This document shows, in pieces, positions 34,298 to 43,713 of a DNA stretch of 64,000 nucleotides. Position 1 is the first letter of the stretch, and each line of letters starts with the position of its first letter. A program made the translations under genes and the position numbers. A model generated the notes under the pieces. It saw only the letters and a program-made list of their open reading frames with translations, did no database searches and was not told the DNA's origin. The stretch is from Gammaproteobacteria bacterium (lineage in GTDB: Bacteria > Pseudomonadota > Gammaproteobacteria > Coxiellales > Coxiellaceae): assembly GCA_030429175.1 (NCBI GenBank), contig JAUIDD010000002.1, positions 62,001 through 126,000 on the forward strand, given 5' to 3'.

Positions 34298-37141
34298 ATG
34301 TTACTGGTACAATTGCAACAGATCACAAGTGAGTTCACAAACAAAAAAGCACTGGTTTATCAATCAGATGACGGCAAAATTGACGTTCTTAGTTACAATG
34401 TGCTTAATCAAAGATCAACGTTAATTGCGGGTGCGATTGTAGCGCAGTTAGCGAAATTAGCTCCTGATGAAAGACAGTTTGTGGGTGTTATGGGCCACAA
34501 TAAGCTTGAGTCTGTTATAGCTCAGCTAGCGATTTTGAAAGCAGGAGCTGCGTTTGTACCTCTTGATGTTAATGCGAGTAAGGCGCGTTTTGACCATATT
34601 TTAAATGATGCAAAATTAAAATGCATTATAGCCTGTGGAGTGGATGAGTCTGATCTTGTTAGGCTTGAAAATGATCATGAGAGTTTAGTTTTTCTCCATG
34701 ATACAAAATATGAGACCTATGAAGACGTTGGTGAGGAATTTGATGTCGACAGTCCATCCGAATATGCCTATCTATTATATACCTCTGGCTCGACGGGTAA
34801 GCCAAAAGGTGTATTACAAAAGCGCGATAATTTAGTTGGTTTGATGTTAGATTACGTACATGACTTATCAATCACAGCTAAGGATAATATTTTACAATTG
34901 GCAACGCATGGTCATGATCAAGCAATTGTTGATATTTATGCTGCTTTATTAACTGGTGCCACGTTATGTTTATATGATCACGAAGCACTAGATGTTGCTA
35001 AGCTGCAAAAATTTATGTTAGATTTCAACGTTAGTATTTATAGTTCTATTCCTAGAGTCTTTGATACAGTATTTTCTTCGGCAGATGTCGCAAGTTCCTT
35101 TAAAGACTTGCGTATCGTCACTATCGGTGGTGAAGAAATACTTGGACGCCACGTACGAACTTTCAATCAAAGACTGCCAGCACACACGACACTAATAACA
35201 GGTTATGGTGCCACAGAATGTTCATGGATATCGTATTTACCGATTACTCATGAGAATGCCGAACAATACTATAATGGTTTATTACCATTAGGATATTTGG
35301 CTCCAGGTACTGAAGCATTAATCGTATCAGAAGATAGTAATGAGCCAGTTGAACTTGGCTGTCAAGGCGAGCTGTGTATTAATTCTTCTTATATGACACC
35401 GGGATATTGGCAATTGCCAGAAGTAAATCAGACCGTTTTTTTTGAAAGGGAGGGTACACGTTATTATCGAACAGGTGACCTTTCTGCTATAAAGATGCAG
35501 CAAGATCAGCCTCTGTTGGCTTTCTATGGCCGACGCGCACATCATGAAAAAATATCAGGTCAACGCATTAACTTACATGGTATAGAAGCAATATATCGCA
35601 CACTTAACCTTCAATTAAAATCAATGCGAGACTTGCAAATTGAAGAATGTGTTTTAGTTGCAGCAGGCCAAGGAGCGCATAAAAAATTAGTTATGTTTAT
35701 TCAGTGGAATAAAATCATAGATGAAGACGACTATATTTCTATTAATGATACATTAAAAACATTAGTTGCGGAGAGATTACAAGCGTACGAAATGCCGGCA
35801 TTATATGTGCATTTAGATAACTTGCCCTATCTTGCAAATTGTAAAGTGGATAGAAAGGCATTAAAGAAAATAGCAGAAAATGATGTATGTTCAGTCTCAT
35901 TTAAAGACACGGTTACAGAGTTACATAAAGCAGCTAAATATGTTTCGGCTAGTGAGCGTTCTGATGAAATTGCTAAAATATTTTGGCACTACTTAGTGCA
36001 GGTGCCTTTTTCAGAAACGTTAGAGCTTACCAAGTCTTTTCATGATTATGGTGTCACTTCTTTATTTATTTTTGAGGTAATAAATCACATTAATGGATTT
36101 TTTAGAGATACATTTAAAATTGATTTAAATATTGAAGCGATAGCATTATTTCAAAATAATAAACTTGATGCTTTCAAAAAGTTATTACGTGAAAAGCAAG
36201 GTTTAGATTTATCGCTAAGACCTATAGAATACAGTTACATAGGAGAAGATAGGGCGCGCGTGGGTACTGTTGTATTTGATCGTGAATGCAATAATGCACA
36301 AAGCCAGCTTGTTGCACCAATATATTATACTGGCAGAGAGGTGGATGTACCTATGCGTTTGCGCAGTCTTCAATTTAATTTTGAGGCGATGCAAAAATTA
36401 TGTAGCTATTATAGTAATAAGCACCATATTGATATGTCCGCTTGCAGTACCAAAGAAGATTTTATTGATCGGGTTTCACATCTGGTTAAGTTGCAAAAAC
36501 AAGGTCAATATGGCTTAACTTGCCCAACAATAATGAAAAATGGGCATCATGTTGCCTGTGTCCTTGTCATTGGAGAGAAAGGTGTTAAACCCAAACTTTT
36601 TTTCAATGACTCTGCGTATGGGCGTCAAGTAATGGGTTTTTTTAAGTATCATGTTTCTTTTTCAGCATTAGCTTCTGAGGTGGACTTGTATGTAAACCTA
36701 ACCAGTCGGCAAGAGAATGATGGGGATTGCTTATCTGATTTGATTTATTTTTTGAAAACAGCATTGCGCACTGATTTTGCGGCTCAAGTACAAGAGGCGG
36801 ATCTTTATACATTTAAGGATGAGCAGGCTGAAAGGGAGTATCAGTGTCAGGGCTTTCATTGTCGTTTACCTGATTTATATAAAGGGAGCCAATCGCAAAA
36901 ATTACCTGAATTTGTTGATATCAATACACCTATGCAGACAGACCGCAAAAAAAGAACACTTAGTACGTTTTGGCGAGATCATCAAAAAACGTATGCTGCT
37001 TTTATGAGAAAAAACCTATTTTCAGAAGATAAAAAGCAAACAGAAATCCATCAAAGTGTTGCAGGGCTATTTTTCGATAAAGCACAAAAATGGCGGGATA
37101 TTATCCAGTCGGAAGAGCCTAAATTAACAAAACGTATATAA
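34298..37141 (+). CDS. Adenylation-carrier-CE-clan cysteine protease-like fusion protein
   Basis: 947 residues, no signal peptide. Residues 1 to about 545 form an NRPS-type adenylation domain: LKAGAAFVPLD, YTSGSTGKPKG, GYGATE, GELCINSSYMTPGYW, YYRTGDL, YGRRAHHEKISGQRIN, and the catalytic Lys516 in NCKVDR. Asp207 aligns with the Asp that binds the substrate alpha-amino group, suggesting an amino acid substrate. Residues about 560-645 resemble a carrier domain with Ser588 in DYGVTSL. The rest (about 650-947) is unlike NRPS release domains; it has His750/His751, Asp771 and RQENDGDC with Gln805 and Cys811, the spacing of Ulp1/YopJ-type (CE clan) active sites. No condensation or thioesterase domain, and no phosphopantetheinyl transferase gene nearby. 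Function unknown; self-loading acyltransferase or peptidase are possibilities. Confidence 0.8.
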   Translation: MLLVQLQQITSEFTNKKALVYQSDDGKIDVLSYNVLNQRSTLIAGAIVAQLAKLAPDERQFVGVMGHNKLESVIAQLAILKAGAAFVPLDVNASKARFDHILNDAKLKCIIACGVDESDLVRLENDHESLVFLHDTKYETYEDVGEEFDVDSPSEYAYLLYTSGSTGKPKGVLQKRDNLVGLMLDYVHDLSITAKDNILQLATHGHDQAIVDIYAALLTGATLCLYDHEALDVAKLQKFMLDFNVSIYSSIPRVFDTVFSSADVASSFKDLRIVTIGGEEILGRHVRTFNQRLPAHTTLITGYGATECSWISYLPITHENAEQYYNGLLPLGYLAPGTEALIVSEDSNEPVELGCQGELCINSSYMTPGYWQLPEVNQTVFFEREGTRYYRTGDLSAIKMQQDQPLLAFYGRRAHHEKISGQRINLHGIEAIYRTLNLQLKSMRDLQIEECVLVAAGQGAHKKLVMFIQWNKIIDEDDYISINDTLKTLVAERLQAYEMPALYVHLDNLPYLANCKVDRKALKKIAENDVCSVSFKDTVTELHKAAKYVSASERSDEIAKIFWHYLVQVPFSETLELTKSFHDYGVTSLFIFEVINHINGFFRDTFKIDLNIEAIALFQNNKLDAFKKLLREKQGLDLSLRPIEYSYIGEDRARVGTVVFDRECNNAQSQLVAPIYYTGREVDVPMRLRSLQFNFEAMQKLCSYYSNKHHIDMSACSTKEDFIDRVSHLVKLQKQGQYGLTCPTIMKNGHHVACVLVIGEKGVKPKLFFNDSAYGRQVMGFFKYHVSFSALASEVDLYVNLTSRQENDGDCLSDLIYFLKTALRTDFAAQVQEADLYTFKDEQAEREYQCQGFHCRLPDLYKGSQSQKLPEFVDINTPMQTDRKKRTLSTFWRDHQKTYAAFMRKNLFSEDKKQTEIHQSVAGLFFDKAQKWRDIIQSEEPKLTKRI

Positions 37142-37211
37142 GAGCTTGTTGCCTTTTATTTAGTCATAAGATAGGATAGCGCGATAATTATTTAAGTGTA
37201 AGGTAATTTAT

Positions 37212-38165
37212 ATGCGTTTATTTAAATCTTTTTTTGCTGTTCTCGTTTCTAGTTTTATCCCAACAATTTTTGCTAATACCATTTTATATTCTCCATATAA
37301 GGATATTGGTATTAATATGAATTGGAATACGTTTGCCGTTAGCACGCAAGTACACCATAAATCAGAAAAACTGTTGGATGCGTTGCTGCCACAAAATAAA
37401 GTAGTGACGTTAGCATTTGCGACAGGTATGTGTGGTGCAGAAAGTTGGGCTGGCGTAGGTGCTAAAGACTTTCAAAAAAACATTCCTGAGTTCGAACAAA
37501 AAGGCATTGGTTACATCATCGCAACCGGTGGTGCGGCTGGTGCGTTTAACTGTGATTCTGCAGCTCATATGGAAGCATTTGTTAAAAGTTATGCGTCGAA
37601 AAGTTTTGTTGGTCTCGATTTTGATATCGAGGGTGGTTATAACAAAGCACAATTACAACAATTAATGCACGCAACAGCAGGTGTGCAAAAGAACATGCCA
37701 CTGCGTGTGAGTTTAACCCTTGCAACATTATCAACAGAAGCTGGTACATTAAACCCATTAGGCATCGATGCGATTAATGCAGCGAGAGCCGCGGGTTTAG
37801 ATTTCTATGTCAATCTGATGGTGATGGATTATGGTCCTCAAGGTTGCTCGGCTGCTAACATGGGTGATTGTGCGGTGCATGCAGCACAGTACTTTAGCAA
37901 ACAATATAATGTGCCATTAGATCATATTGAGCTGACACCAATGATTGGCGATAATGATGATCGCTCAATATTTACACTTGCTCATGCGACAAAGGTCGCT
38001 CAGTTTGTTAAAGCACAAGGTTTAGCAGGTCTGCACTATTGGTCTTTCGATCGTGACACCGATTGCCCAACGCCATCATCATGGGCACAACCCACTTGTA
38101 ATGCACAGTCGAAAGCTGCGTTTGAGTTTAATCAGGCATTTTTAAGCGGATTAGCGCGTAACTAA
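37212..38165 (+). CDS. Secreted glycoside hydrolase family 18 chitinase
   Basis: 317 residues with a signal peptide ending near TIFA-NT. The GH18 catalytic motif is GLDFDIEGG, with Asp136, Asp138 and the acid/base Glu140; downstream YWSFDRDTDCP contributes the conserved active-site Trp. There is no chitin-binding domain, so it is a minimal single-domain chitinase. The signal peptide and its position beside the T2SS cluster suggest export by that system, as for Legionella ChiA. 70 bases after the fusion-protein gene, same strand. Confidence 0.88.
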   Translation: MRLFKSFFAVLVSSFIPTIFANTILYSPYKDIGINMNWNTFAVSTQVHHKSEKLLDALLPQNKVVTLAFATGMCGAESWAGVGAKDFQKNIPEFEQKGIGYIIATGGAAGAFNCDSAAHMEAFVKSYASKSFVGLDFDIEGGYNKAQLQQLMHATAGVQKNMPLRVSLTLATLSTEAGTLNPLGIDAINAARAAGLDFYVNLMVMDYGPQGCSAANMGDCAVHAAQYFSKQYNVPLDHIELTPMIGDNDDRSIFTLAHATKVAQFVKAQGLAGLHYWSFDRDTDCPTPSSWAQPTCNAQSKAAFEFNQAFLSGLARN

Positions 38166-38176
38166 TAAACCCAAGA

Positions 38177-38200
38177 GCCCCTAGGCACCTAAAGTCTTAT
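38177..38200. repeat. Degenerate REP-like unit upstream of pgk
   Basis: GCCCCTAGGCACCTAAAGTCTTATAG (38177-38202) keeps half of the GGTGCC-GGCACC core and the CACCTAAAG flank of the family. With the copy after gap it brackets the block that splits gap from pgk. Confidence 0.5.
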
Positions 38201-38204
38201 AGTG

Positions 38205-38213
38205 TGATATGAT
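38205..38213 (+). promoter_or_regulatory. Candidate extended -10 promoter for pgk-pyk
   Basis: TGATATGAT (TG at 38205-38206, TATGAT 38208-38213) forms an extended -10 about 35 bases before the pgk start. It would give pgk-pyk its own promoter, needed because the operon is separated from tkt-gap. Confidence 0.4.
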
Positions 38214-38247
38214 ACGGCGCCTTATGATCATTGAGAAAGGAGCCACT

Positions 38248-39423
38248 ATGCCATCAATACTGACCCTGTCCAACGTTGATTTAAAAAATAAGCGCGTGCT
38301 GATTCGCGAGGATTTAAATGTACCTTTGCATTTAGATCAGATTACCAGTGATGAGCGTATTCAACGGGCGTTGCCAACCATTCAACAAGCGTTAAAGCAA
38401 GGTGCGGCGGTGATATTGTTATCGCATTTAGGTCGACCTACTGAAGGCACGTATGATGCAGAGTTTTCGTTAGCGCCAGTAGCGGCGCGCTTATCGTCGT
38501 TATTACATCAAGACGTGGCTTTGGTAAAAGACTGGTTAGATGGCGTTAATGTGGCACCAGGCCAAGTTGTGCTATGTGAAAACGTACGCTTTAACACAGG
38601 CGAAAAAAGTAATGATGTGCACCTTGCTAAAAAAATGGCGGCCTTGTGTGATGTATTTGTGATGGATGCATTTGCCACAGCACATCGTGCACAAGCGTCA
38701 ACTGTCGGTGTTGCTGAGTATGCGCCGATTGCTTGTGCAGGTCCCTTATTGATAGAGGAGTTAAATGCATTAAGCACGGCATTTGATCACCCTAAACGTC
38801 CAGTGGTAGCAATTGTTGGTGGCTCGAAAGTATCCACTAAAATGCAATTGCTTGATAGCCTTTTAAAACAAGTTGATGTGATTATTCCGGGCGGCGGTAT
38901 TGCCAATACGTTATTAGCTGCAAAAGGTTATAAAATGGGTGCCTCTTTATATGAAGCAGATCGAGTTGAATGGTCTAAAGATTTATTAAAAAAGGCTGAA
39001 GTAGTAGGCGTTAAGATTGCGCTACCATTAGATGTAGCAGTAGCGAATGCATTTAATGAAAATGCTGCGCGAGATGTACGAGCGCTAGATGCAGTTGGTG
39101 ATGCTGATATGATTTTAGATGTTGGTCCTAAGACGATGGCTTCTTATGCACTTTTAATGAATGCTGCTAAGACGATTGTGTGGAACGGACCTGTTGGTGT
39201 ATTTGAATTTCCAAACTTTGCAGAAGGTACAAAAGCACTGGGTGAGGCGATCGTTGCATCTGATGCGTACGCTCTAGCCGGCGGTGGTGATACAGTGGCA
39301 GCAATACAGCAGTTTGGTTTTCGTGATAAAATGTCTTATGTAAGCACAGGTGGCGGCGCATTTTTAGAATTTATGCAAGGCGAGACTTTACCAGCTGTCG
39401 CCGTTTTAGAACAGAGGAGTTGA
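38248..39423 (+). CDS. pgk: Phosphoglycerate kinase
   Basis: 391 residues from ATG 38248, preceded by AAAGGAG six bases upstream; the longer frame from 38209 is rejected because its extra residues are unlike the family. VLIREDLNVPL, SHLGRPTEG, NVRFNTGEK and the nucleotide-binding GGGDTVAAI segment are intact. Glycolysis, 1,3-bisphosphoglycerate to 3-phosphoglycerate. 4 bases separate it from pyk. Confidence 0.97.
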   Translation: MPSILTLSNVDLKNKRVLIREDLNVPLHLDQITSDERIQRALPTIQQALKQGAAVILLSHLGRPTEGTYDAEFSLAPVAARLSSLLHQDVALVKDWLDGVNVAPGQVVLCENVRFNTGEKSNDVHLAKKMAALCDVFVMDAFATAHRAQASTVGVAEYAPIACAGPLLIEELNALSTAFDHPKRPVVAIVGGSKVSTKMQLLDSLLKQVDVIIPGGGIANTLLAAKGYKMGASLYEADRVEWSKDLLKKAEVVGVKIALPLDVAVANAFNENAARDVRALDAVGDADMILDVGPKTMASYALLMNAAKTIVWNGPVGVFEFPNFAEGTKALGEAIVASDAYALAGGGDTVAAIQQFGFRDKMSYVSTGGGAFLEFMQGETLPAVAVLEQRS

Positions 39424-39427
39424 AAAC

Positions 39428-40882
39428 ATGTATACAAACGCACGCAGTGCCCCACGACGTACTAAAATCGTCATCACATTAGGTCCTGCTACTGATGATC
39501 CAAAAATAATGGCGCAATTAATCGCTGAAGGGGCGAATGTGGTCCGCTTGAATTTTTCACATGGCTCACATCAAGAACACCAAAAGCGTATTGAGTTGGT
39601 GCGCGATGCTGCTAAAAAAGCCGATAAAATCATTGGGATTTTAGCTGATTTACAAGGCCCTAAAATTCGTGTTGCGAGTTTTAAAGAAGGTTTTGTCACA
39701 CTTAAAGAAGGTGATCATTTTATTTTAGATGCAGCACTGGATCCCAATGCGGGTGATCAAGAGCGTGTAGGCATTGATTATAAGCAGCTACCGCAAGATG
39801 TGCATCCACGTGATACGCTACTGTTGGATGATGGGCGTCTTGTTTTTAGTGTACATGAAATTTTAGGCTCTGAAATTCATTGTACGGTTGTGTCTGGTGG
39901 CCGGCTTTCAAATCATAAAGGCATTAATCGTAAAGGTGGCGGTTTATCAGCGCCAGCATTAACTGATAAAGATATTAGAGATATGGAATTCGCACTGTCA
40001 CAACATGTTGATTATATCGCGATATCTTTTCCGCGTGATGCAAATGATATTAAACATGCCAAGGATTTAATTGAAAAATTCAAAGGTACTGCTGGTGTTA
40101 TTGCAAAGATTGAGCGTTGTGAAGCGGTTACTAATATTGATGAAATTATTCAGGTAAGTGATGGTGTGATGGTGGCGCGGGGTGACCTTGCTGTTGAGAT
40201 TGGTGATGCACAAGTACCGGTGATACAAAAGCATATTATTCGTCGAGCGCGTACACTCGATAAACCAGTGATTACTGCCACACAAATGATGGAATCTATG
40301 ATTCATAGCACTATGGCAACGCGTGCTGAAGTATCTGATGTGGCAAATGCCGTATTAGATTATACCGATGCAGTGATGCTTTCAGCAGAAAGTGCGATTG
40401 GTGATAACCCAGTTGCAGTAGTGAGTTCGATGTCACGTATTTGTCAGGTGGCAGAACAAGATGAAGCATCACAAAGATCAGGTCATCGTTTGGAGTGCCG
40501 CTTTGGACGTCCCGATGAAGCAGTTGCTATGGCGGCAATGTATGTGGCCAATCATTTGCCGATTGCAGCAGTTGTGGCACTAACCGAGTCAGGTAATACC
40601 CCATTGTGGATGTCACGAATTAAAACGGCGATGCCGATTTATGGTTTGGCACGCCATCGTCAAGCGCTAGGGCGCATGACCTTGTATCGTGGTGTATATC
40701 CGATTCATTTTGATGTCACGCAATTTTCTCGTGATGATATCAATCAAAAAGCTGTCGAGGTGTTAGAACAAAATGGCGTGGTTCATCGTGGTGATATCGT
40801 AATTCTCACCAAAGGCGATTTTATGGGTGTTGGTGGGGGCGCTAATGCGATTAAAATCCTTACTATCGGCGATGTGGTTTAG
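39428..40882 (+). CDS. pyk: Pyruvate kinase
   Basis: 484 residues. TKIVITLGPATDD and RLNFSHGSHQEH at the N-terminus, the substrate/metal region IAKIERCEAV and VMVARGDLAVEIG, and TATQMMESMIHSTMATRAEVSD are all present. Final step of glycolysis. Cotranscribed with pgk. The next gene is convergent, with 25 bases between the stops. Confidence 0.97.
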   Translation: MYTNARSAPRRTKIVITLGPATDDPKIMAQLIAEGANVVRLNFSHGSHQEHQKRIELVRDAAKKADKIIGILADLQGPKIRVASFKEGFVTLKEGDHFILDAALDPNAGDQERVGIDYKQLPQDVHPRDTLLLDDGRLVFSVHEILGSEIHCTVVSGGRLSNHKGINRKGGGLSAPALTDKDIRDMEFALSQHVDYIAISFPRDANDIKHAKDLIEKFKGTAGVIAKIERCEAVTNIDEIIQVSDGVMVARGDLAVEIGDAQVPVIQKHIIRRARTLDKPVITATQMMESMIHSTMATRAEVSDVANAVLDYTDAVMLSAESAIGDNPVAVVSSMSRICQVAEQDEASQRSGHRLECRFGRPDEAVAMAAMYVANHLPIAAVVALTESGNTPLWMSRIKTAMPIYGLARHRQALGRMTLYRGVYPIHFDVTQFSRDDINQKAVEVLEQNGVVHRGDIVILTKGDFMGVGGGANAIKILTIGDVV

Positions 40883-40907
40883 TACGTCGTCATGAATTAT
40901 TTCTAAT

Positions 40908-41930
40908 CTAGTTTTGACATGAGCGGGCAGCAACATCAAGGCCCTGCAAGGGGGGTTGTTCATCATTTTGTGTGCCATAGTAAAACAGTGATGTTTTATT
41001 AAATAGTGGCTTTGTTTCGGGTTCTTCATCAGATTCATTGTCGCTATCTTCGTAATATATATCTAATTGTTCATGGCGTAATGTTAACATCTCATTACTT
41101 TTTTCTTCAATGAGATTTAATAGGCTATAAAGTCGCTCTTGTGCGGCATCTTGAAATTTATTTTTGTTTTTTTGCATAAATTTTAATAGTATATCTGCTG
41201 CTGATCCTTTGTTATCTAAATTTATCAGGTCATCTTTGAATTTATACATACTCGGTTCTTTTGCAATTGCTGGGTATCTTGAAGTAAGATCATGATGACT
41301 AAGGCTCATTTCTAAGATTGATTCGTTGAGATCTTGTAGTTTCAAATCTGCTCTTTGTAAAAAAAGGTCATACGAATAAAATGATGCGAAGTGTAGATGT
41401 AGTTCTGGTATACAGTATTCAGGTATTTCTTTGCTCAAATCATTAATAAAAAATCGCGATAAGATGCTGTCTTTATCAAAATTAAAATTGATAAGCTGTG
41501 TCACATGTTGCTTGGTGAATTCGATTAATGGTTTTCTCAGTTCCCGAAGCGCTTCTCTAAATTGCACGCACTCCTCTAAAAACATTTCAAGTTGTACGAG
41601 TTGATCGTAGGAAATAAGTACTATTTTAAGGATGCTCATAAAAAGTTGATAAGCATTTTGCGGCGCTGGTTCCTGTATGCTCTTTAAAATCTGTGTAGTA
41701 TAAAACATGCTTGAGGGTAAAGTTTGTATTGGTATGATCTCTAAAGATTTTTTTATTGATTTGTTTAGGGCTTTTAGTGGTATTGCATAAGGCGCTTGTT
41801 TCATAAAGATATCAAAGCATTTTTTTGAATGTGATTGAAAGTAAACGATGGGTAAAATAGTGCTGAGTACGAGTTGCTGGGTATCTTCAGTTGATGACGT
41901 CGTATCTAAAATATTATTAGGATCTTTCAC
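40908..41930 (-). CDS. Orphan helical protein with acidic C-terminal region
   Basis: No family recognised. 340 residues, predicted mostly alpha-helical, no signal peptide or membrane helix. Near the C-terminus a run of acidic residues (YYEDSDNESDEEPETKP) is followed by 35 polar residues. Glu-rich stretches near the C-terminus are a feature of many Dot/Icm type IV effectors in Legionella and Coxiella, so it could be a host-directed protein; that is inference. It stands alone between convergent pyk and a divergent glycosyltransferase gene. Confidence 0.65.
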   Translation of the reverse strand: MKDPNNILDTTSSTEDTQQLVLSTILPIVYFQSHSKKCFDIFMKQAPYAIPLKALNKSIKKSLEIIPIQTLPSSMFYTTQILKSIQEPAPQNAYQLFMSILKIVLISYDQLVQLEMFLEECVQFREALRELRKPLIEFTKQHVTQLINFNFDKDSILSRFFINDLSKEIPEYCIPELHLHFASFYSYDLFLQRADLKLQDLNESILEMSLSHHDLTSRYPAIAKEPSMYKFKDDLINLDNKGSAADILLKFMQKNKNKFQDAAQERLYSLLNLIEEKSNEMLTLRHEQLDIYYEDSDNESDEEPETKPLFNKTSLFYYGTQNDEQPPLQGLDVAARSCQN

Positions 41931-42051
41931 ATTATGCCCCTTACATCTTTTGAAGCGCGCATTTTAGCAGGCTTTGACTCATTATTAAATGGCTTTTCTT
42001 TCAGATCATGATGGATTACCATAACCGTTTATATATGCACAGGTACATATT

Positions 42052-43713
42052 GTGAACAGTCGGCGTTACGTTTTACCCTATATTTTATTGTTGTTGTTAT
42101 GCTTTTGGCTTTTTTTGCCGGGTATTTCGCAGTTACCAGCATTTGATCGTGATGAAGCACGTTTCGTACAGGCTTCAAAGCAGATGATTGAGTCTCATCA
42201 TTATGACCAAATTCATTTTCAAGACCAACCACGCCACCTAAAGCCACCCGGTATTTATTGGCTGCAAGCCAGTGCGACACGAGTTTTTGGTAATGGTGAT
42301 TTAAGCCAGGTATGGTCGTATCGGATACCATCGGTGTTGGGTGGTGTGCTAGCAGTACTCTTATTATATGGCATTTTTAATAGAAGTAATGGTAGTCGTG
42401 AACATGCCTTTTTAGCTGGGGGTGTGCTGGCATCATCGTTACTATTAATTATCGAATCACATATGGGTACTACCGATGCGATGTTGTTAGCTTGTATTGT
42501 GTTGATGCAAGGCGGCTTATGGAAGACGTATGCTACCTTTAAAAAGCGTGGGCATGCGCGGTGGTATTGGCCGGTTGTGTTTTGGTTGGGTATGGCGGCA
42601 GGTATCTTTATTAAGGGTACATCGCCACTGATTGGCCTGATGACCGTGGTGGGTCTGTGTATTGCTGATCGCTCAGTTTCTTTTCTCCGACAGTTGCGTA
42701 TTTGGTGGGGGGTGCCGCTATTGGTAGCATTATCCTCAATTTGGATTGTGCCTTTTAGTCAAGCGGGGCACTCTAATTTCTTATGGGATATGCTACACAA
42801 AGACGCGTTACCTAAAATTACTGGCAGTGCGCAAGGTCATGGTGCGCCTCCCGGATATTTTTTACTGTTGTTACCCGCTTTGTTTTGGCCATGCTCGTTA
42901 TTGTTATTTCGTGGTTTTACGATGGCATGGCAACAACGCAAGACACCACTGTATCGTTTCTTATTTGCATGGATCATTCCTAGTTGGATTTGTATTGCGC
43001 TTATTCACACCAAGCTGCCCCAATATGCTTTGCCGCTTTATCCCGCTTTAGCTCTAGTTGTTGCGGGCCTTACAATCAATAAAATTGTACTGCGTGGCAG
43101 GCTAGCACAGGTTGATTTGGTCTATCGCAGTATCTGGTTGTGTTTATCGTTTGTATTGGCAATTGCATTTCCATCCATTTCATATCTGTTGGTTGGTAGA
43201 TTTGTAATTTCATCGATCTTGCTTTCAATTGGTGTGATTGGTTTAGCACTACTCATGTTTAAGCTCAGTAGTATTCGTTTCTATCGCAGCTGTATCTTGT
43301 TATCGTTATTGGGTGGTGTGTTTATTTATGGCTTTCTCTGTCAGTTTTATTTGGAAGCATTGCAGCCAATATGGATTAGTAAAAAGGTAGAGGCGGTGCT
43401 CGAATCGCGCTTGGTGACACTGACAGACCAGCAGCCGCTTTATGTGGCCGATTATAGCGAGCCCAGTCTGGTGTTTGCATTGGGTACGCACAAGGTCCAT
43501 TTTGCTTCGTTTAATGATTTAGTCAGTACTTTAAAGCGTGGTTCGAATAAACTTGCGATGATGAAACTATCTAATTACGAACAGATCAAAAATAATTCGC
43601 AAAAGTACCACCTTAAGTTACAGCCACTTGGATTTATTCATGGCTTTAATTATGAGCGTGGGCGTCAAGTTGATTTTGTAGTGGTAAGGAGTACCTATAA
43701 TGCAGCAAACTAA
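42052..43713 (+). CDS. ArnT-like lipid-linked sugar glycosyltransferase (GT83/PMT superfamily)
   Basis: 553 residues, starting at GTG 42052. About 12 membrane helices with the periplasmic-loop motif FDRDEARFVQASKQMI (metal and substrate acidic residues) at about 30-45, and the KPPGIYWLQA motif near 65, both typical of ArnT and its relatives, which move a sugar from undecaprenyl phosphate to lipid A or another acceptor. Overlaps the PAP2 gene by 14 bases. The arn precursor pathway is not in the window, so aminoarabinose specificity cannot be assumed. Confidence 0.88.
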   Translation: MNSRRYVLPYILLLLLCFWLFLPGISQLPAFDRDEARFVQASKQMIESHHYDQIHFQDQPRHLKPPGIYWLQASATRVFGNGDLSQVWSYRIPSVLGGVLAVLLLYGIFNRSNGSREHAFLAGGVLASSLLLIIESHMGTTDAMLLACIVLMQGGLWKTYATFKKRGHARWYWPVVFWLGMAAGIFIKGTSPLIGLMTVVGLCIADRSVSFLRQLRIWWGVPLLVALSSIWIVPFSQAGHSNFLWDMLHKDALPKITGSAQGHGAPPGYFLLLLPALFWPCSLLLFRGFTMAWQQRKTPLYRFLFAWIIPSWICIALIHTKLPQYALPLYPALALVVAGLTINKIVLRGRLAQVDLVYRSIWLCLSFVLAIAFPSISYLLVGRFVISSILLSIGVIGLALLMFKLSSIRFYRSCILLSLLGGVFIYGFLCQFYLEALQPIWISKKVEAVLESRLVTLTDQQPLYVADYSEPSLVFALGTHKVHFASFNDLVSTLKRGSNKLAMMKLSNYEQIKNNSQKYHLKLQPLGFIHGFNYERGRQVDFVVVRSTYNAAN

